A stretch of DNA of 64,000 nt from Pseudoalteromonas sp. Scap06 (GTDB lineage: Bacteria; Pseudomonadota; Gammaproteobacteria; Enterobacterales; Alteromonadaceae): assembly GCF_013394165.1 (NCBI RefSeq), contig NZ_CP041331.1, positions 496,001-560,000 on the forward strand. The letters are read 5' to 3'. The notes beneath the pieces are model-generated. The model had not been told where the DNA came from, ran no database searches, and worked only from the letters and a program-made list of their open reading frames with translations. Below, one piece after another: positions 9,116-17,737 of this stretch (within the stretch, counting starts at the first letter, position 1; the number at the start of each line of letters is the position of its first letter). Both the position numbers and the translations under genes were made by a program.

Positions 9116-9619
9116 TTATTGCTTAACAAACGCACCAATTTTACCGTTTATAAATAAAATAAGGGTAAACGTTGCAGCCCATAAAGCACCGTAAAGTGGC
9201 CAAAATTGCCACAGTGGCATTCCTAACTCTAGTACCTCAAATCGTGAGCCGGCCCAATAACTGCCTGGCGCGAATAACAAACACACACAAAATGCTTGCC
9301 ACAGTTTAAGCTTAGTTAGAAACGACATTGAAGTGTTAATACACAGCACTAGTGCAATCCATAAAAACACCAGCCAAAATGGGAACGGTTGAACTTTAAA
9401 TTCAAATAACCCTAGCTGAACCGCAATAAATTCACACAATAGAGCCAATGGCAGGGCTTTTAAAACCAGTAAAGCGTCTTGTTTTTTTTGTGCTGATAAG
9501 TAAAACATCAACGCTATGACTACAGCAGAAAAAACTAATGAGCCCTGTTCAAGTAGCAGGCACATAAACCACACCACTTGAAACAGCACAAAATTAATAA
9601 GCGAGTGCAATCTCATCAT
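9116..9619 (-). CDS. DUF2878 family integral membrane protein
   Basis: A 167-residue, strongly hydrophobic protein with about five membrane segments and the pattern LINFVLFQVVWF near the N-terminus, which I recognise as DUF2878. Its start lies inside the end of the Cfa-like gene (26-base overlap), so it is translationally coupled. Two adjacent ATG codons (9619 and 9616) are both possible. No activity is known; constant association with Cfa-like and DUF1365 genes suggests a membrane lipid role. Confidence 0.78.
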   Translation of the reverse strand: MMRLHSLINFVLFQVVWFMCLLLEQGSLVFSAVVIALMFYLSAQKKQDALLVLKALPLALLCEFIAVQLGLFEFKVQPFPFWLVFLWIALVLCINTSMSFLTKLKLWQAFCVCLLFAPGSYWAGSRFEVLELGMPLWQFWPLYGALWAATFTLILFINGKIGAFVKQ

Positions 9620-10856
9620 TACTACTCGTGAAGCGGGGTTTGCGTGCCATTAAATGCACGGTACTAGTTGCTCGGGTTCTGAATGCCCCCTCACAATAGG
9701 CAAGGTAAAATAGCCATAAGCGATAGAAACGGTCATCAAACTTATTACTATCAAGCTTTGGCCAGCTGGCAATAAAACGCTCACGCCAATCTGCAAGAGT
9801 GCGGGCATAGTGAGCACCAATATCATTGATAGTGTGTATATTCATATCGGTGTTATTTTTAATTTGTTCACTCATTTCATTAAGCGAAGGCAAACACCCA
9901 CCAGGGAAGATATACTGTTGTATAAAGTCTGAATTTTTTAAGTAATGTTGATAACGCTGATCGCTAATCGTAATTGCTTGAATAAGCATAGCACCGTTAT
10001 CCTTCAATAACTCACCGCACTTAGTGAAGAAGCTGGGTAAGTATTCATGCCCAACGGCTTCTATCATCTCAATTGAGACTAACTTATCGTATTTGCCAGC
10101 CAATAAGCGATAGTCTTGCTTGAGCAATGTGATTTTGCTTTCAAGCCCAAGCTCTTTAACCTTGTTAGCAACATAGTCGTGTTGTTCGTCAGAAATAGTT
10201 GTGGTCGTTACATGACAGTCGTAATGAGTTGCAGCATAAATTGCAAACGCCCCCCACCCTGTACCAATTTCAATAACCGTATCACCTTTTTGAAGCTCAA
10301 CCTGTTCGCATATACGTTGTAGTTTGTATTGCTGGGCTTGCTCTAAGGTAGCATCTTTAGTTGGATATACTGCACTCGAATAAAGCATTTCTTTGCTTAA
10401 AAAAGACTCGTATAAATCATTTCCTAAGTCATAGTGAGCAACAATATTCTTTTTTGAACCGGCGTGTGAGTTTTTGTTTTTTATGTGATTTATACGGTGA
10501 GCGATATTGCTAAAAAACGCGAATTTCTTTTCAAATGCATCTAATTGATCTTGGTTAATCGCAAAAATTTCGATTAGGCGAGTTAAATTGTCACATTGCC
10601 ACTGCCCTAAAATGTAAGACTCGCCCGCCCCCACACTTCCAGAAAGAGCAAACGCTTTGTACATGGCATTATCGTTAACGGTTACCGTTACTTTTAGCTC
10701 TGAAGACACATCCCCAAATACAGACTGTTGATTGTTCTCAACTAGCACTATCTGACCCGTTTCAATTGACGAGAACGCTTTAAACACTAACTTTTTATAA
10801 AAATTAGTAAACCAACTAGTGCGTTCCTGAACGCGTAAGCTCGATACCTTTTCCAT
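9594..10856 (-). CDS. cfa: Cyclopropane-fatty-acyl-phospholipid synthase-like methyltransferase
   Basis: An S-adenosylmethionine-dependent methyltransferase of the Cfa family, 420 residues, which methylates double bonds of membrane phospholipid acyl chains. Visible motifs are HYDLGNDLYESFLSKEMLYSSAVY, the SAM loop VIEIGTGWGAFAIY (about residues 190-205), the IEMIEAVGHEYL acidic segment and QAITISDQRY. The loop has IGTGWG rather than the IGCGWG of classical Cfa, as in the subgroup next to DUF1365 and FAD enzymes. In Rhodobacter, Cfa-like genes of the RpoE-ChrR regulon are linked to methylated and furan fatty acids. The product here could therefore be a methylated or furan lipid instead of a cyclopropane; that is inference. 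Confidence 0.88.
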   Translation of the reverse strand: MEKVSSLRVQERTSWFTNFYKKLVFKAFSSIETGQIVLVENNQQSVFGDVSSELKVTVTVNDNAMYKAFALSGSVGAGESYILGQWQCDNLTRLIEIFAINQDQLDAFEKKFAFFSNIAHRINHIKNKNSHAGSKKNIVAHYDLGNDLYESFLSKEMLYSSAVYPTKDATLEQAQQYKLQRICEQVELQKGDTVIEIGTGWGAFAIYAATHYDCHVTTTTISDEQHDYVANKVKELGLESKITLLKQDYRLLAGKYDKLVSIEMIEAVGHEYLPSFFTKCGELLKDNGAMLIQAITISDQRYQHYLKNSDFIQQYIFPGGCLPSLNEMSEQIKNNTDMNIHTINDIGAHYARTLADWRERFIASWPKLDSNKFDDRFYRLWLFYLAYCEGAFRTRATSTVHLMARKPRFTSSNDEIALAY

Positions 10857-10906
10857 ATACTTACCTATATTATTGTTATTACTTGTAAAACAACATAAAT
10901 TAAATT

Positions 10907-11644
10907 TTAAAGTTTGCCTGAGTGACCTAAAAATGGGACTTTTTTAACAAACAACTTAAATGCCTGATAGTAAATACCTCTGAAAATAGACCATGTCATC
11001 GCAGGAAAGCGCTTCAACAGCTTGCTCATTTGTTTATTGCACAAGGGTTGGCGCTGTAACCTTAATGAAGCATCAAAAAGTAGTTCTTCATCGCGCTTAT
11101 TTTCTATACGTATCAGTATATTGTCTTTCTTTTGTCGCACAGTCCAATGATAGTTCATATCCAAATTCATAAAAGGTGATACGGAAAATACTTTCTTAAA
11201 GTTCACTTTTTTTTGTAATGGAACCAAGTAGTAATGTCGCTCATTCCATGGAGTATTACTCACCTCAGCCACCATGTAACTAAATTCATTATCTTGATGA
11301 CCAAAAAAATAAAAGTTAACTGGACTAAAATAAATGCCCAAACAGCGTAATTGTCCTAGCAGGTATACATGACTAAATTTTTCATCTACGCCCAGCTGGG
11401 ATAGCTGCGCATGAGCACGCTCTATAATGGGCTGATGTTGACTATCGGGTAACCCCTTTAAATAATCAGATTGCTCAAACTTTAATGCTTTAAAACCTGA
11501 AGTCCCAAGCTGCTTATGGACGCCATTGAGCGAGTCAGTATTATTTAAATCAACCCACAGCATATAAAGTGGGTAATTAAACGCATGGTGTTTTACAGCA
11601 AAACGGCGATGCTTTACATCGCCTAAATACACTGCATTAGTCAA
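10907..11644 (-). CDS. DUF1365 (COG3496) family protein
   Basis: A 245-residue protein with the DUF1365 landmarks LGDVKHRRFAVKHHAFNYPLYM at the start and NPVNFYFFGH-type text (SPVNFYFFGHQ) in the middle. The biochemical role is unsettled; the Rhodobacter homologue is part of the singlet-oxygen response and of fatty-acid modification. It overlaps the upstream FAD gene by eight bases and is followed by a 50-base gap before cfa. That gap shows no promoter or terminator that I can recognise. Confidence 0.85.
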   Translation of the reverse strand: MTNAVYLGDVKHRRFAVKHHAFNYPLYMLWVDLNNTDSLNGVHKQLGTSGFKALKFEQSDYLKGLPDSQHQPIIERAHAQLSQLGVDEKFSHVYLLGQLRCLGIYFSPVNFYFFGHQDNEFSYMVAEVSNTPWNERHYYLVPLQKKVNFKKVFSVSPFMNLDMNYHWTVRQKKDNILIRIENKRDEELLFDASLRLQRQPLCNKQMSKLLKRFPAMTWSIFRGIYYQAFKLFVKKVPFLGHSGKL

Positions 11645-12890
11645 ACTCTACTCCAAGTTGTTTTGCAACATCGACGGCACTGCGCACACCATCCTCATGA
11701 AAGCCGTTATACCAATAAGCCCCACAAAAATAAGTATTGTTTTGACCGTCAACCGTATTTTTCAGCTGTTGAGCAGCAATAGATTGTTGATTGAACACAG
11801 GATGGTGATAAGTAAACTCACGTAAAATCTTGCTTTGATTGATCCCTTCTAAGTGATTTAAAGTGACACAAAACTGGGTATCAGACTCTATCCCTTGCAG
11901 TATATTCATTTGATAAGTAACAACAGCGGCTTTGTCGGTATTATTATTTAGTAAATAATTCCAGCTCGCCCACGCTGCTTTCCTATCTGGTAATAATGAT
12001 ACATCAGTATGCAGTACCACCGAGTTTTCAGTGTATGGGATAGCGCCCAACACCTTATTTTCTTGCTCGCAGGCATCACCGAGTAACGCTAACGCTTGAT
12101 CTGAGTGACACGCAAAAATAACTTTATCAAACAGGGCTTGCTGACCATCAGCAAATGTAATGGTGGCTCCCTGCTCGTCTCTGGTTACCGATTTAATGTC
12201 AGTGTTTAACTGTATTTTATCAGCAAAACCAGCAATCAACGGTTTAATGTATTCACGAGAGCCACCCGGAATAACATACCATTGCGGCCTATTGGTAATG
12301 TCTAATAAACCATGGTTAAAAAAGAATTTTACAAAAAACTCTACGCCCACGTCTTCCATTTCTTTAATGCTTGTCGACCAAATAGCCGCACCCATTGGCA
12401 AAATGTAGTGGTATTTAAAGAAGTCATTAAAGCGATGTTGTTGAAGCAACTCACCAAGTGATTGCTCAGTGTATTGGCCTTTTTCATACAAAGCCTTGCA
12501 CAGTTTATTAAAGCGCACGATATCGTACAATAGACGCCAAAACTTAGGTCTCACTATGTTTCTGCGCTGAGCAAACAAACTAGTGAATGTATGCCCATTG
12601 TACTCAAAACCTGTGGCTTCATTATGAACGCTAAAGCTCATTTGGGTCGGTTTACGTTTTACACCAATACGTTCAAGCAGCTTTTCAAAGTAAGGGTATG
12701 TTCTATCGTTAAATACGATAAAACCGGTATCAACTGCGTAGTTAATACCGCTGTGATTTACATCAACCGTGGCAGTATGGCCACCAATATAATCGTTCTT
12801 TTCAAATAGTGTGACATCATAATGCTTGTGCAATAGGTGTCCGCAAGTTAAACCTGATACACCAGTCCCAATTATTGCTATTTTTTTCAA
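11637..12890 (-). CDS. FAD-dependent amine-oxidase-family protein (COG2907)
   Basis: A 417-residue flavoprotein. The N-terminal dinucleotide fold is IAIIGTGVSGLTCGHLL followed by VTLFEKNDYIGGHTATVD, and the C-terminus has CGAYWYNGFHEDGVRSA, the usual FAD-closing segment of this family. It resembles phytoene-desaturase and amine-oxidase folds but is the COG2907 type that always travels with DUF1365 and Cfa-like genes. It probably oxidises a membrane lipid intermediate; the substrate is unknown. It overlaps the SDR gene by four bases (ATGA) and DUF1365 by eight. Confidence 0.87.
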   Translation of the reverse strand: MKKIAIIGTGVSGLTCGHLLHKHYDVTLFEKNDYIGGHTATVDVNHSGINYAVDTGFIVFNDRTYPYFEKLLERIGVKRKPTQMSFSVHNEATGFEYNGHTFTSLFAQRRNIVRPKFWRLLYDIVRFNKLCKALYEKGQYTEQSLGELLQQHRFNDFFKYHYILPMGAAIWSTSIKEMEDVGVEFFVKFFFNHGLLDITNRPQWYVIPGGSREYIKPLIAGFADKIQLNTDIKSVTRDEQGATITFADGQQALFDKVIFACHSDQALALLGDACEQENKVLGAIPYTENSVVLHTDVSLLPDRKAAWASWNYLLNNNTDKAAVVTYQMNILQGIESDTQFCVTLNHLEGINQSKILREFTYHHPVFNQQSIAAQQLKNTVDGQNNTYFCGAYWYNGFHEDGVRSAVDVAKQLGVEFD

Positions 12891-13597
12891 CGGGTTAATC
12901 CTTTTGCAATTTTAAGCCAAAGCGAAAGTGGCAATATTCGCAGTGCTTTTAATATAAGTGTGAAACGATACGGAAAATGGACTTCTTTACGACGTTTTTT
13001 TACGCCTTTGATTATATAGTCAGCCGCTTTTTCAGCACTAACAGCCATAGGCATAGGGAAATCATTTTTGTCTGTAAGCGGTGTTTTTACAAAACCAGGA
13101 TGGACTAGTGTTACATCAACGTCGTTTAAATCAACCGCAAGGGTTTTAGCTAAATAGCTTACACCCGCTTTTGATGCGCCATACGCTTCTGAACGCGGTA
13201 ATGGTAAATAAGTAACACTCGAACTAACCATCACTAATTGGCCGCCTGATGTTATTTTGGGTAAAAGTGCTTCTAAGCAATACCCCATAGAAAGTAAGTT
13301 AACATTAATAACACGCTCAAAGAGGGCGCTATCAAAATTGCGTGCATCATCAACATACTCGCAATTACCGGCGTTAAGAATAACGCGGTCAAATTGCGGG
13401 TAGCCGAGAGTGGCAGCTTTTATATCTTGCAAGTTGGTTGCATCAAACTGGCAGGTTTCTATGTTGTTATGCTTGGCAAGTTCAGCGAGCTTTTGCGTAT
13501 TTCGTCCACACGCAATGACTGTGTCACCTTGCTCTGCATACTTTATCGCGAGTTGTTCACCTATGCCTGATGTTGCACCTGTAATAAGCGTAATCAT
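12887..13597 (-). CDS. Short-chain dehydrogenase/reductase
   Basis: A classical SDR of 236 residues: cofactor motif TGATSGIGEQLA at the N-terminus, structural ILNAGN, catalytic Ser in MVSSSVTY and the Tyr-Lys pair in YGASKAG. The C-terminal segment RFTLILKALRILPLSLWLKI is hydrophobic and may lie on the membrane. The substrate is unknown; position between the NTF2-like and FAD genes suggests a lipid or lipid peroxide product. It is two bases from the previous gene and overlaps the next by four. Confidence 0.88.
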   Translation of the reverse strand: MITLITGATSGIGEQLAIKYAEQGDTVIACGRNTQKLAELAKHNNIETCQFDATNLQDIKAATLGYPQFDRVILNAGNCEYVDDARNFDSALFERVINVNLLSMGYCLEALLPKITSGGQLVMVSSSVTYLPLPRSEAYGASKAGVSYLAKTLAVDLNDVDVTLVHPGFVKTPLTDKNDFPMPMAVSAEKAADYIIKGVKKRRKEVHFPYRFTLILKALRILPLSLWLKIAKGLTR

Positions 13598-13599
13598 AA

Positions 13600-14028
13600 T
13601 TAACCAGCCCTTTTATCAATAAAATTAATAATGTTGCCCAGTAATGGAATATGCTTATACAAAAGCTCTCCAGCATTAAAGTAATCGCGGTGTTTAATAA
13701 TTTTCGCACCTTCAAATACTAGTTTACTGTGCCCTTGCACTGAAATTGTATTGCCCGCGTTAAGTTTTGGGTGAGAATAATGCATTGTCCAGTATACAAA
13801 TGCATTATTATCACTGGTAAATGAGTCGGTTATGTCAAATCGACAATACTTAACATTACTATATAAACCACAAAAATAACGTCTTAGATCTTCAAGACCA
13901 TTAATTTCGTGCAGCGGATCTATAAAGTGAATGTTTTGAGCGTAAATTTCAGTTAATAACTCCAGGTTATTTTTATCAAGCTTTTGATATATTTCTACAA
14001 ATTTATCGACTGATAATTGGTTATCCAT
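13600..14028 (-). CDS. NTF2-like (SnoaL-type) protein
   Basis: A 142-residue single-domain protein with the NTF2-like pattern: KFVEIYQKLDKNNLELLTEIY, then FIDPLHEINGLEDLRRYF. This alpha+beta cone binds small hydrophobic ligands or acts as an isomerase or cyclase in many families, so the sequence alone does not fix a reaction. It starts one base after the photolyase stop codon and ends two bases before the SDR start, firmly inside the light-stress operon. Confidence 0.82.
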   Translation of the reverse strand: MDNQLSVDKFVEIYQKLDKNNLELLTEIYAQNIHFIDPLHEINGLEDLRRYFCGLYSNVKYCRFDITDSFTSDNNAFVYWTMHYSHPKLNAGNTISVQGHSKLVFEGAKIIKHRDYFNAGELLYKHIPLLGNIINFIDKRAG

Positions 14029-14029
14029 A

Positions 14030-15424
14030 TCACACCTTAAATGCAGCTAAAGCCCTCGCTCGTGCCGCTTTATGATCAACTATTGCTGGCCAGTAACAGT
14101 GTTCACTTTGTCCCGTTGCTGCTAAGTAAGTATGTGGGAAATGAATGTGTTTATCTGGCACTTTTTGTAATTCAGGCAGATATTTACGAATAAAATCACC
14201 ATTTGGATCAAAGCGTTCACTTTGGGTGATGGGATTGAATACTCTAAAGTAGGGTTGAGCATCACAGCCGGTACTTGCAGCCCATTGCCAGCCGCCATTA
14301 TTTGAGGCTAAATCGCCATCAATCAGATGCTGCATAAAAAACTGCTCGCCTTTGCGCCAATCAATCAGTAGGTGCTTAGTTAAAAAACTCGCAACCACCA
14401 TTCTTAAACGATTATGCATCCAGCCTGTTTGCAATAGCTGTTGCATGGCGGCATCAACAAGTGGATAGCCTGTACGGCCTTCGCACCATTGCTTAAACTC
14501 AGCGTCACTGTCACGCCAACTCACACTATCGTACTTTTCGTTAAAATTGGCACCGCGTGAAAGTTTTGGGAATTCAGCAATTAGATGTTTGTAAAATTCA
14601 CGCCAGATCAGTTCGTTAACCCAGGTAAACGTTTTACTTTTTGAGGTGGTCAGTATATCGGGGTAATGTTGTTGTATATTAACCATTAATTGTTTACTAC
14701 TAACAACCCCTAGTGCTAAATAGGGGCTTAAGCCCGATGTTCCTTTTACACTGGGTATGTCTCGTACGTCATCATAGCTTGCTAATTTATCGTGAATAAA
14801 ATTATCGACTACGGTTGATAAAGTATCATCGTCAACAGGCCATTTTATTGAGCTTTCATCACCACTTAGTAACTCACACTGTTCGATTTCTATCGGCTCT
14901 TCAGATAACGGCCACGGTAATAAACTAAAGTGTGTATCTTGATACTGCTTTAACCATGCGCGTTTAAACGGTGTAAATACTTTATACATTTCATTATTTT
15001 GAGTGCGTACACTACCTACGGGAGCAATGATATCACCCTCGTATAAAGTAAATGTTATTTGCTGTTGGTCGCACTGTGCCTGAATCGCTTTGTCTCTATT
15101 AAATTCATTTAGCTCATACTCAGTGTTGGCTATTATGTGTTTAATATCGTGTTGCTGACAAAAATCGAGAAGTTTAGTTTGGCAATCGGCAAAAAAAGGG
15201 GCGTCTATTACATGCAAATTTACGCCATATTTGGCAAGTTCTTCGCGAATATAACTCACTCTGCGTTTTAGTAAGTCAATTTGAATAGCAGCAGTATTAT
15301 GCTGTGCCCATTGTTTTTCGCACACAAAAAAAATGGCGTGTTTAGCACCATTATTTAGCGCTTCAATAAGCGCCTCGTTAGAAAAAAGGCGCAAATCGCG
15401 CCTAAACCAAAATAGTGTATTCAT
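14030..15424 (-). CDS. phrB: Deoxyribodipyrimidine photolyase (CPD photolyase, class I)
   Basis: Repairs UV-induced cyclobutane pyrimidine dimers using blue light. The protein has 464 residues. The N-terminal antenna domain starts NTLFWFRRDLRLF; the C-terminal FAD domain has WVNELIWREFYKHL, TGYPLVDAAMQQL, TGWMHNRLRMVVASFL and DGDLASNNGGWQW, with the Asn/Trp residues of folate-type class I photolyases. It starts on the last base of the rudS stop codon. Cotranscription with an ECF sigma factor and a tRNA desulfidase supports light-dependent regulation. Confidence 0.95.
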   Translation of the reverse strand: MNTLFWFRRDLRLFSNEALIEALNNGAKHAIFFVCEKQWAQHNTAAIQIDLLKRRVSYIREELAKYGVNLHVIDAPFFADCQTKLLDFCQQHDIKHIIANTEYELNEFNRDKAIQAQCDQQQITFTLYEGDIIAPVGSVRTQNNEMYKVFTPFKRAWLKQYQDTHFSLLPWPLSEEPIEIEQCELLSGDESSIKWPVDDDTLSTVVDNFIHDKLASYDDVRDIPSVKGTSGLSPYLALGVVSSKQLMVNIQQHYPDILTTSKSKTFTWVNELIWREFYKHLIAEFPKLSRGANFNEKYDSVSWRDSDAEFKQWCEGRTGYPLVDAAMQQLLQTGWMHNRLRMVVASFLTKHLLIDWRKGEQFFMQHLIDGDLASNNGGWQWAASTGCDAQPYFRVFNPITQSERFDPNGDFIRKYLPELQKVPDKHIHFPHTYLAATGQSEHCYWPAIVDHKAARARALAAFKV

Positions 15425-16377
15425 TACAAACCGTAACGTAGCTTAAGTTCATTAGGATAAGGGTTAAAGTAAATTTGCTTACTTAAATACTCATTCGGGT
15501 GAACCTTTAAATGATGTTTAAGCAATGTTAGTGGTACATAAAGCGGCACCAACCCTTGGCGATACTCATCAATTGCATCTCGCATTTCTTCCTTTTCGAT
15601 TTTTGATAAATCTTTTTTGAAGTATCCCTGTAAATGCATTAGCGTATTTGAATTATTTTTTCTTGAAGCAGGACGTTTAAGCGCTGTCATTAAGCCCAGA
15701 ATATACTCATCGGCCAGAGCGTTAACATCGTCCCCAACGAACGTTCCGAGTAGATTGCCTAAATCACGATACGCTTGATAATTATGAGCCATTAACAAAT
15801 ATTTGTATTGAGCATGGAACTGGGTCAAACGATGCACAGTAACGGGCTCTTTCACTAACTGTTGCCAGTTATGTAATGTATAAACACGCATTACAAAGTT
15901 CTCGCGCAAATGAACATCGTTTAAACGTCCATTTTCTTCGCAAGGTAGTAAGGGATTATGTTTCATAATTTGTTCAGCAAAGAAACCAACGCCTTCAGAA
16001 GTGTTACCGGTTCCTGCTTCATTGTAGATTTTTACCCGCTCCATGCCACAGCTTGGGCTCTTAGCACAAAAAACGAATCCACTTAGATGCCCTGCTTGTT
16101 CTGTAGCTATTTTCTTACCGTATTCTGTGAGCTGTGGGCCAACATCTCCCGTGCCATCCGGACGACACACTTTGATAGTATCGCCTGTTTTTACTTGACG
16201 AATGGTTGGACGAGGTATTGGTAATCCTACCGCAACCTCAGGGCAATACATTTTATATTCAACATGCTTGGCCAGCTCTTCCATACAAAAATTTGATTTT
16301 TTATGGCCACTGTCAAATCTTACCTTTTCGCCTGCCAAGCAGGCGCTAATACCTATTTTTATTGTATCTGTTTGCAT
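15424..16377 (-). CDS. rudS: tRNA 4-thiouridine desulfidase, RudS type (DUF523-DUF1722 fusion)
   Basis: A 317-residue fusion. Residues about 1-155 are a DUF523 (TudS) domain with the cysteine motifs GISACLAGEKVRFDSGHK, CPEVAVGLPIPRP and AKSPSCGM that hold an iron-sulfur cluster; the rest is DUF1722 (FHAQYKYLLMAHN to the end). Proteins of this build have been described as RudS, which removes sulfur from s4U in tRNA and lessens near-UV growth arrest. I rely on the domain match for that. The gene abuts phrB with a one-base overlap, an arrangement related to ybgA-phr in E. coli, and fits a near-UV stress operon. Confidence 0.85.
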   Translation of the reverse strand: MQTDTIKIGISACLAGEKVRFDSGHKKSNFCMEELAKHVEYKMYCPEVAVGLPIPRPTIRQVKTGDTIKVCRPDGTGDVGPQLTEYGKKIATEQAGHLSGFVFCAKSPSCGMERVKIYNEAGTGNTSEGVGFFAEQIMKHNPLLPCEENGRLNDVHLRENFVMRVYTLHNWQQLVKEPVTVHRLTQFHAQYKYLLMAHNYQAYRDLGNLLGTFVGDDVNALADEYILGLMTALKRPASRKNNSNTLMHLQGYFKKDLSKIEKEEMRDAIDEYRQGLVPLYVPLTLLKHHLKVHPNEYLSKQIYFNPYPNELKLRYGL

Positions 16378-16385
16378 AGATTCTC

Positions 16386-17051
16386 TTAATAAATCAAGCC
16401 ACCAATTGGATTAAGTAACTTGCTAAGTCCTTTATTGAAATGTAGCGCACTACTAACAACAGTAAAGCACAAACATCCCTCTTTTGTTAGGGGGGTGTGT
16501 TGATGACGGCCATCTTGCCAAATAAAGTCACCAGGAACATAACTGCCCTCTTCGTCTGTAAATTCACCATCAAGCAGTAAAGTAACCTCAAAACCGGTAT
16601 GTGTGTGCTCCGGAATTTCTCCACCAGCATCTATATGTAACAAGCTTGAACGTAAATGGCCATCATCAAGGGCAATTCGAGAACGCGCAAGCTTACCTAC
16701 TTGGGTAAATTTACCATGCGAGATCCGTGTTAAAGCTCTCGGCAAGCTGTAATTATGCTCATTAACATTAATACTAACTGGTTCAACAGAATATACTTCA
16801 TCAATCGAGTCATCGGCAGTGATCATATCAAGTAAACTTGATTCAATTACATCATCGGCTTGCTCATCAGTTGCCACATCCATATTGTCACTAAAAACTG
16901 CTCGCGCATTAGCCGCTTCAAGTTTTTCAACTTTAGCTTGGCACACTGGGCACATATCAACATGTATTGATACGGCAAGGCTAAGCGATGCTGGAAGTGT
17001 TGCTGCACAGTATTGTGTCAGTAGTGTTTCACTCGGGTGATGTTTAATCAT
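16386..17051 (-). CDS. chrR: ChrR-type zinc anti-sigma factor
   Basis: Binds and inhibits the adjacent ECF sigma factor until singlet oxygen or a related stress releases it. The protein has 221 residues. The N-terminal anti-sigma domain has H5, H30, C34 and C37, each one position before the zinc ligands H6, H31, C35 and C38 of Rhodobacter ChrR. The C-terminal cupin has H149, H151, E155 and H185, matching ChrR's second metal site with a constant offset of eight. I start at ATG 17051 (GGGAG upstream); it overlaps the sigma gene by eight bases, so the pair is made together. Confidence 0.92.
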   Translation of the reverse strand: MIKHHPSETLLTQYCAATLPASLSLAVSIHVDMCPVCQAKVEKLEAANARAVFSDNMDVATDEQADDVIESSLLDMITADDSIDEVYSVEPVSINVNEHNYSLPRALTRISHGKFTQVGKLARSRIALDDGHLRSSLLHIDAGGEIPEHTHTGFEVTLLLDGEFTDEEGSYVPGDFIWQDGRHQHTPLTKEGCLCFTVVSSALHFNKGLSKLLNPIGGLIY

Positions 17052-17667
17052 GCTGATCTCCCATTTCATTACGTAATTTCTGCAAGGCTAAACGTAATCG
17101 TGATTTTACCGTGCCTACTGGAATGTTTAATTGTTGAGCTAACTGCTCTTGCGACATATCTTGAAAATAAACGCCGCGCACCACTTCTCTTTGCGCTTGA
17201 GGCAGTTTATCTAAATAACGTTTAATTTGTTGGTCTTCAAGGTGGTCGCTGTATTCATGATCTGTATCTTCAGATTCATTCAATAACGGCCAAATGTCTT
17301 CGCTAATATTTTCTTCTTTGTTACTTTTCATTTTACGAAGCATGTCAAAAGAGGCGTTACGCATTACGGTATAGACCCAAGTAGTAGCTGCACCCTTTTC
17401 ACTATTGTATAAGTGGGCTTTACGCCATACGGAAGTGAGGGTTTCTTGAACTAATTCCATTGCTTGGGCTTCAACACCAAACTGCTTTATGCCGAAGCGC
17501 TTAATCTTAGGTGCAAAATATTCAAACAAGTACGCGAAAGATTTTTTATCGCGAGATTGAGCTACATTAACTAATGCTTCCCTGAGTTCCGTACTTGGTG
17601 TTTCTGGCATGGCAGTGTACTTACCTGTGTTAGGTTCACAACTTAGTGATTGTTGTTGACTTACCAT
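17044..17667 (-). CDS. rpoE: ECF sigma factor of the RpoE-ChrR (singlet oxygen) group
   Basis: A 207-residue extracytoplasmic-function sigma factor. Region 2 is LVQETLTSVWRKAHLY to TTWVYTVMRNASFDMLR; region 4 is LPQAQREVVRGVYFQDMSQEQLAQQL then PVGTVKSRLRLALQKLR. It is not the RseA-controlled envelope sigma-E: the partner is a ChrR protein, which places it in the ECF11 group. The start is uncertain. I choose ATG 17667 because the alternative TTG at 17712 lies between the -35 and -10 boxes of the promoter that should drive the gene, upstream of the likely transcript start. It heads a twelve-gene operon. Confidence 0.88.
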   Translation of the reverse strand: MVSQQQSLSCEPNTGKYTAMPETPSTELREALVNVAQSRDKKSFAYLFEYFAPKIKRFGIKQFGVEAQAMELVQETLTSVWRKAHLYNSEKGAATTWVYTVMRNASFDMLRKMKSNKEENISEDIWPLLNESEDTDHEYSDHLEDQQIKRYLDKLPQAQREVVRGVYFQDMSQEQLAQQLNIPVGTVKSRLRLALQKLRNEMGDQHD

Positions 17668-17703
17668 AGTAAAATGTCCCGTTATTGCTTTAGTGAATAC
17701 CAT

Positions 17704-17729
17704 TACGAGCAATGGTTACAAGCGGATCA
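17704..17729 (-). promoter_or_regulatory. ECF11-type promoter of the rpoE-chrR operon
   Basis: Reading the minus strand, TGATCC (17729-17724) is followed after 16 bases by CGTA (17707-17704). This is the -35/-10 pair known for RpoE-ChrR type sigma factors. It lies 37 bases before the sigma factor ATG, so the operon is probably autoregulated. It begins nine bases beyond the stop of the Lon-domain gene. Confidence 0.75.
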
Positions 17730-17737
17730 TAATTATT

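Noticed and set aside
17668..17712. Extension of the ECF sigma gene to TTG 17712
   Set aside because: The codon lies between the -35 and -10 boxes of the TGATCC/CGTA promoter, upstream of the likely transcript start.
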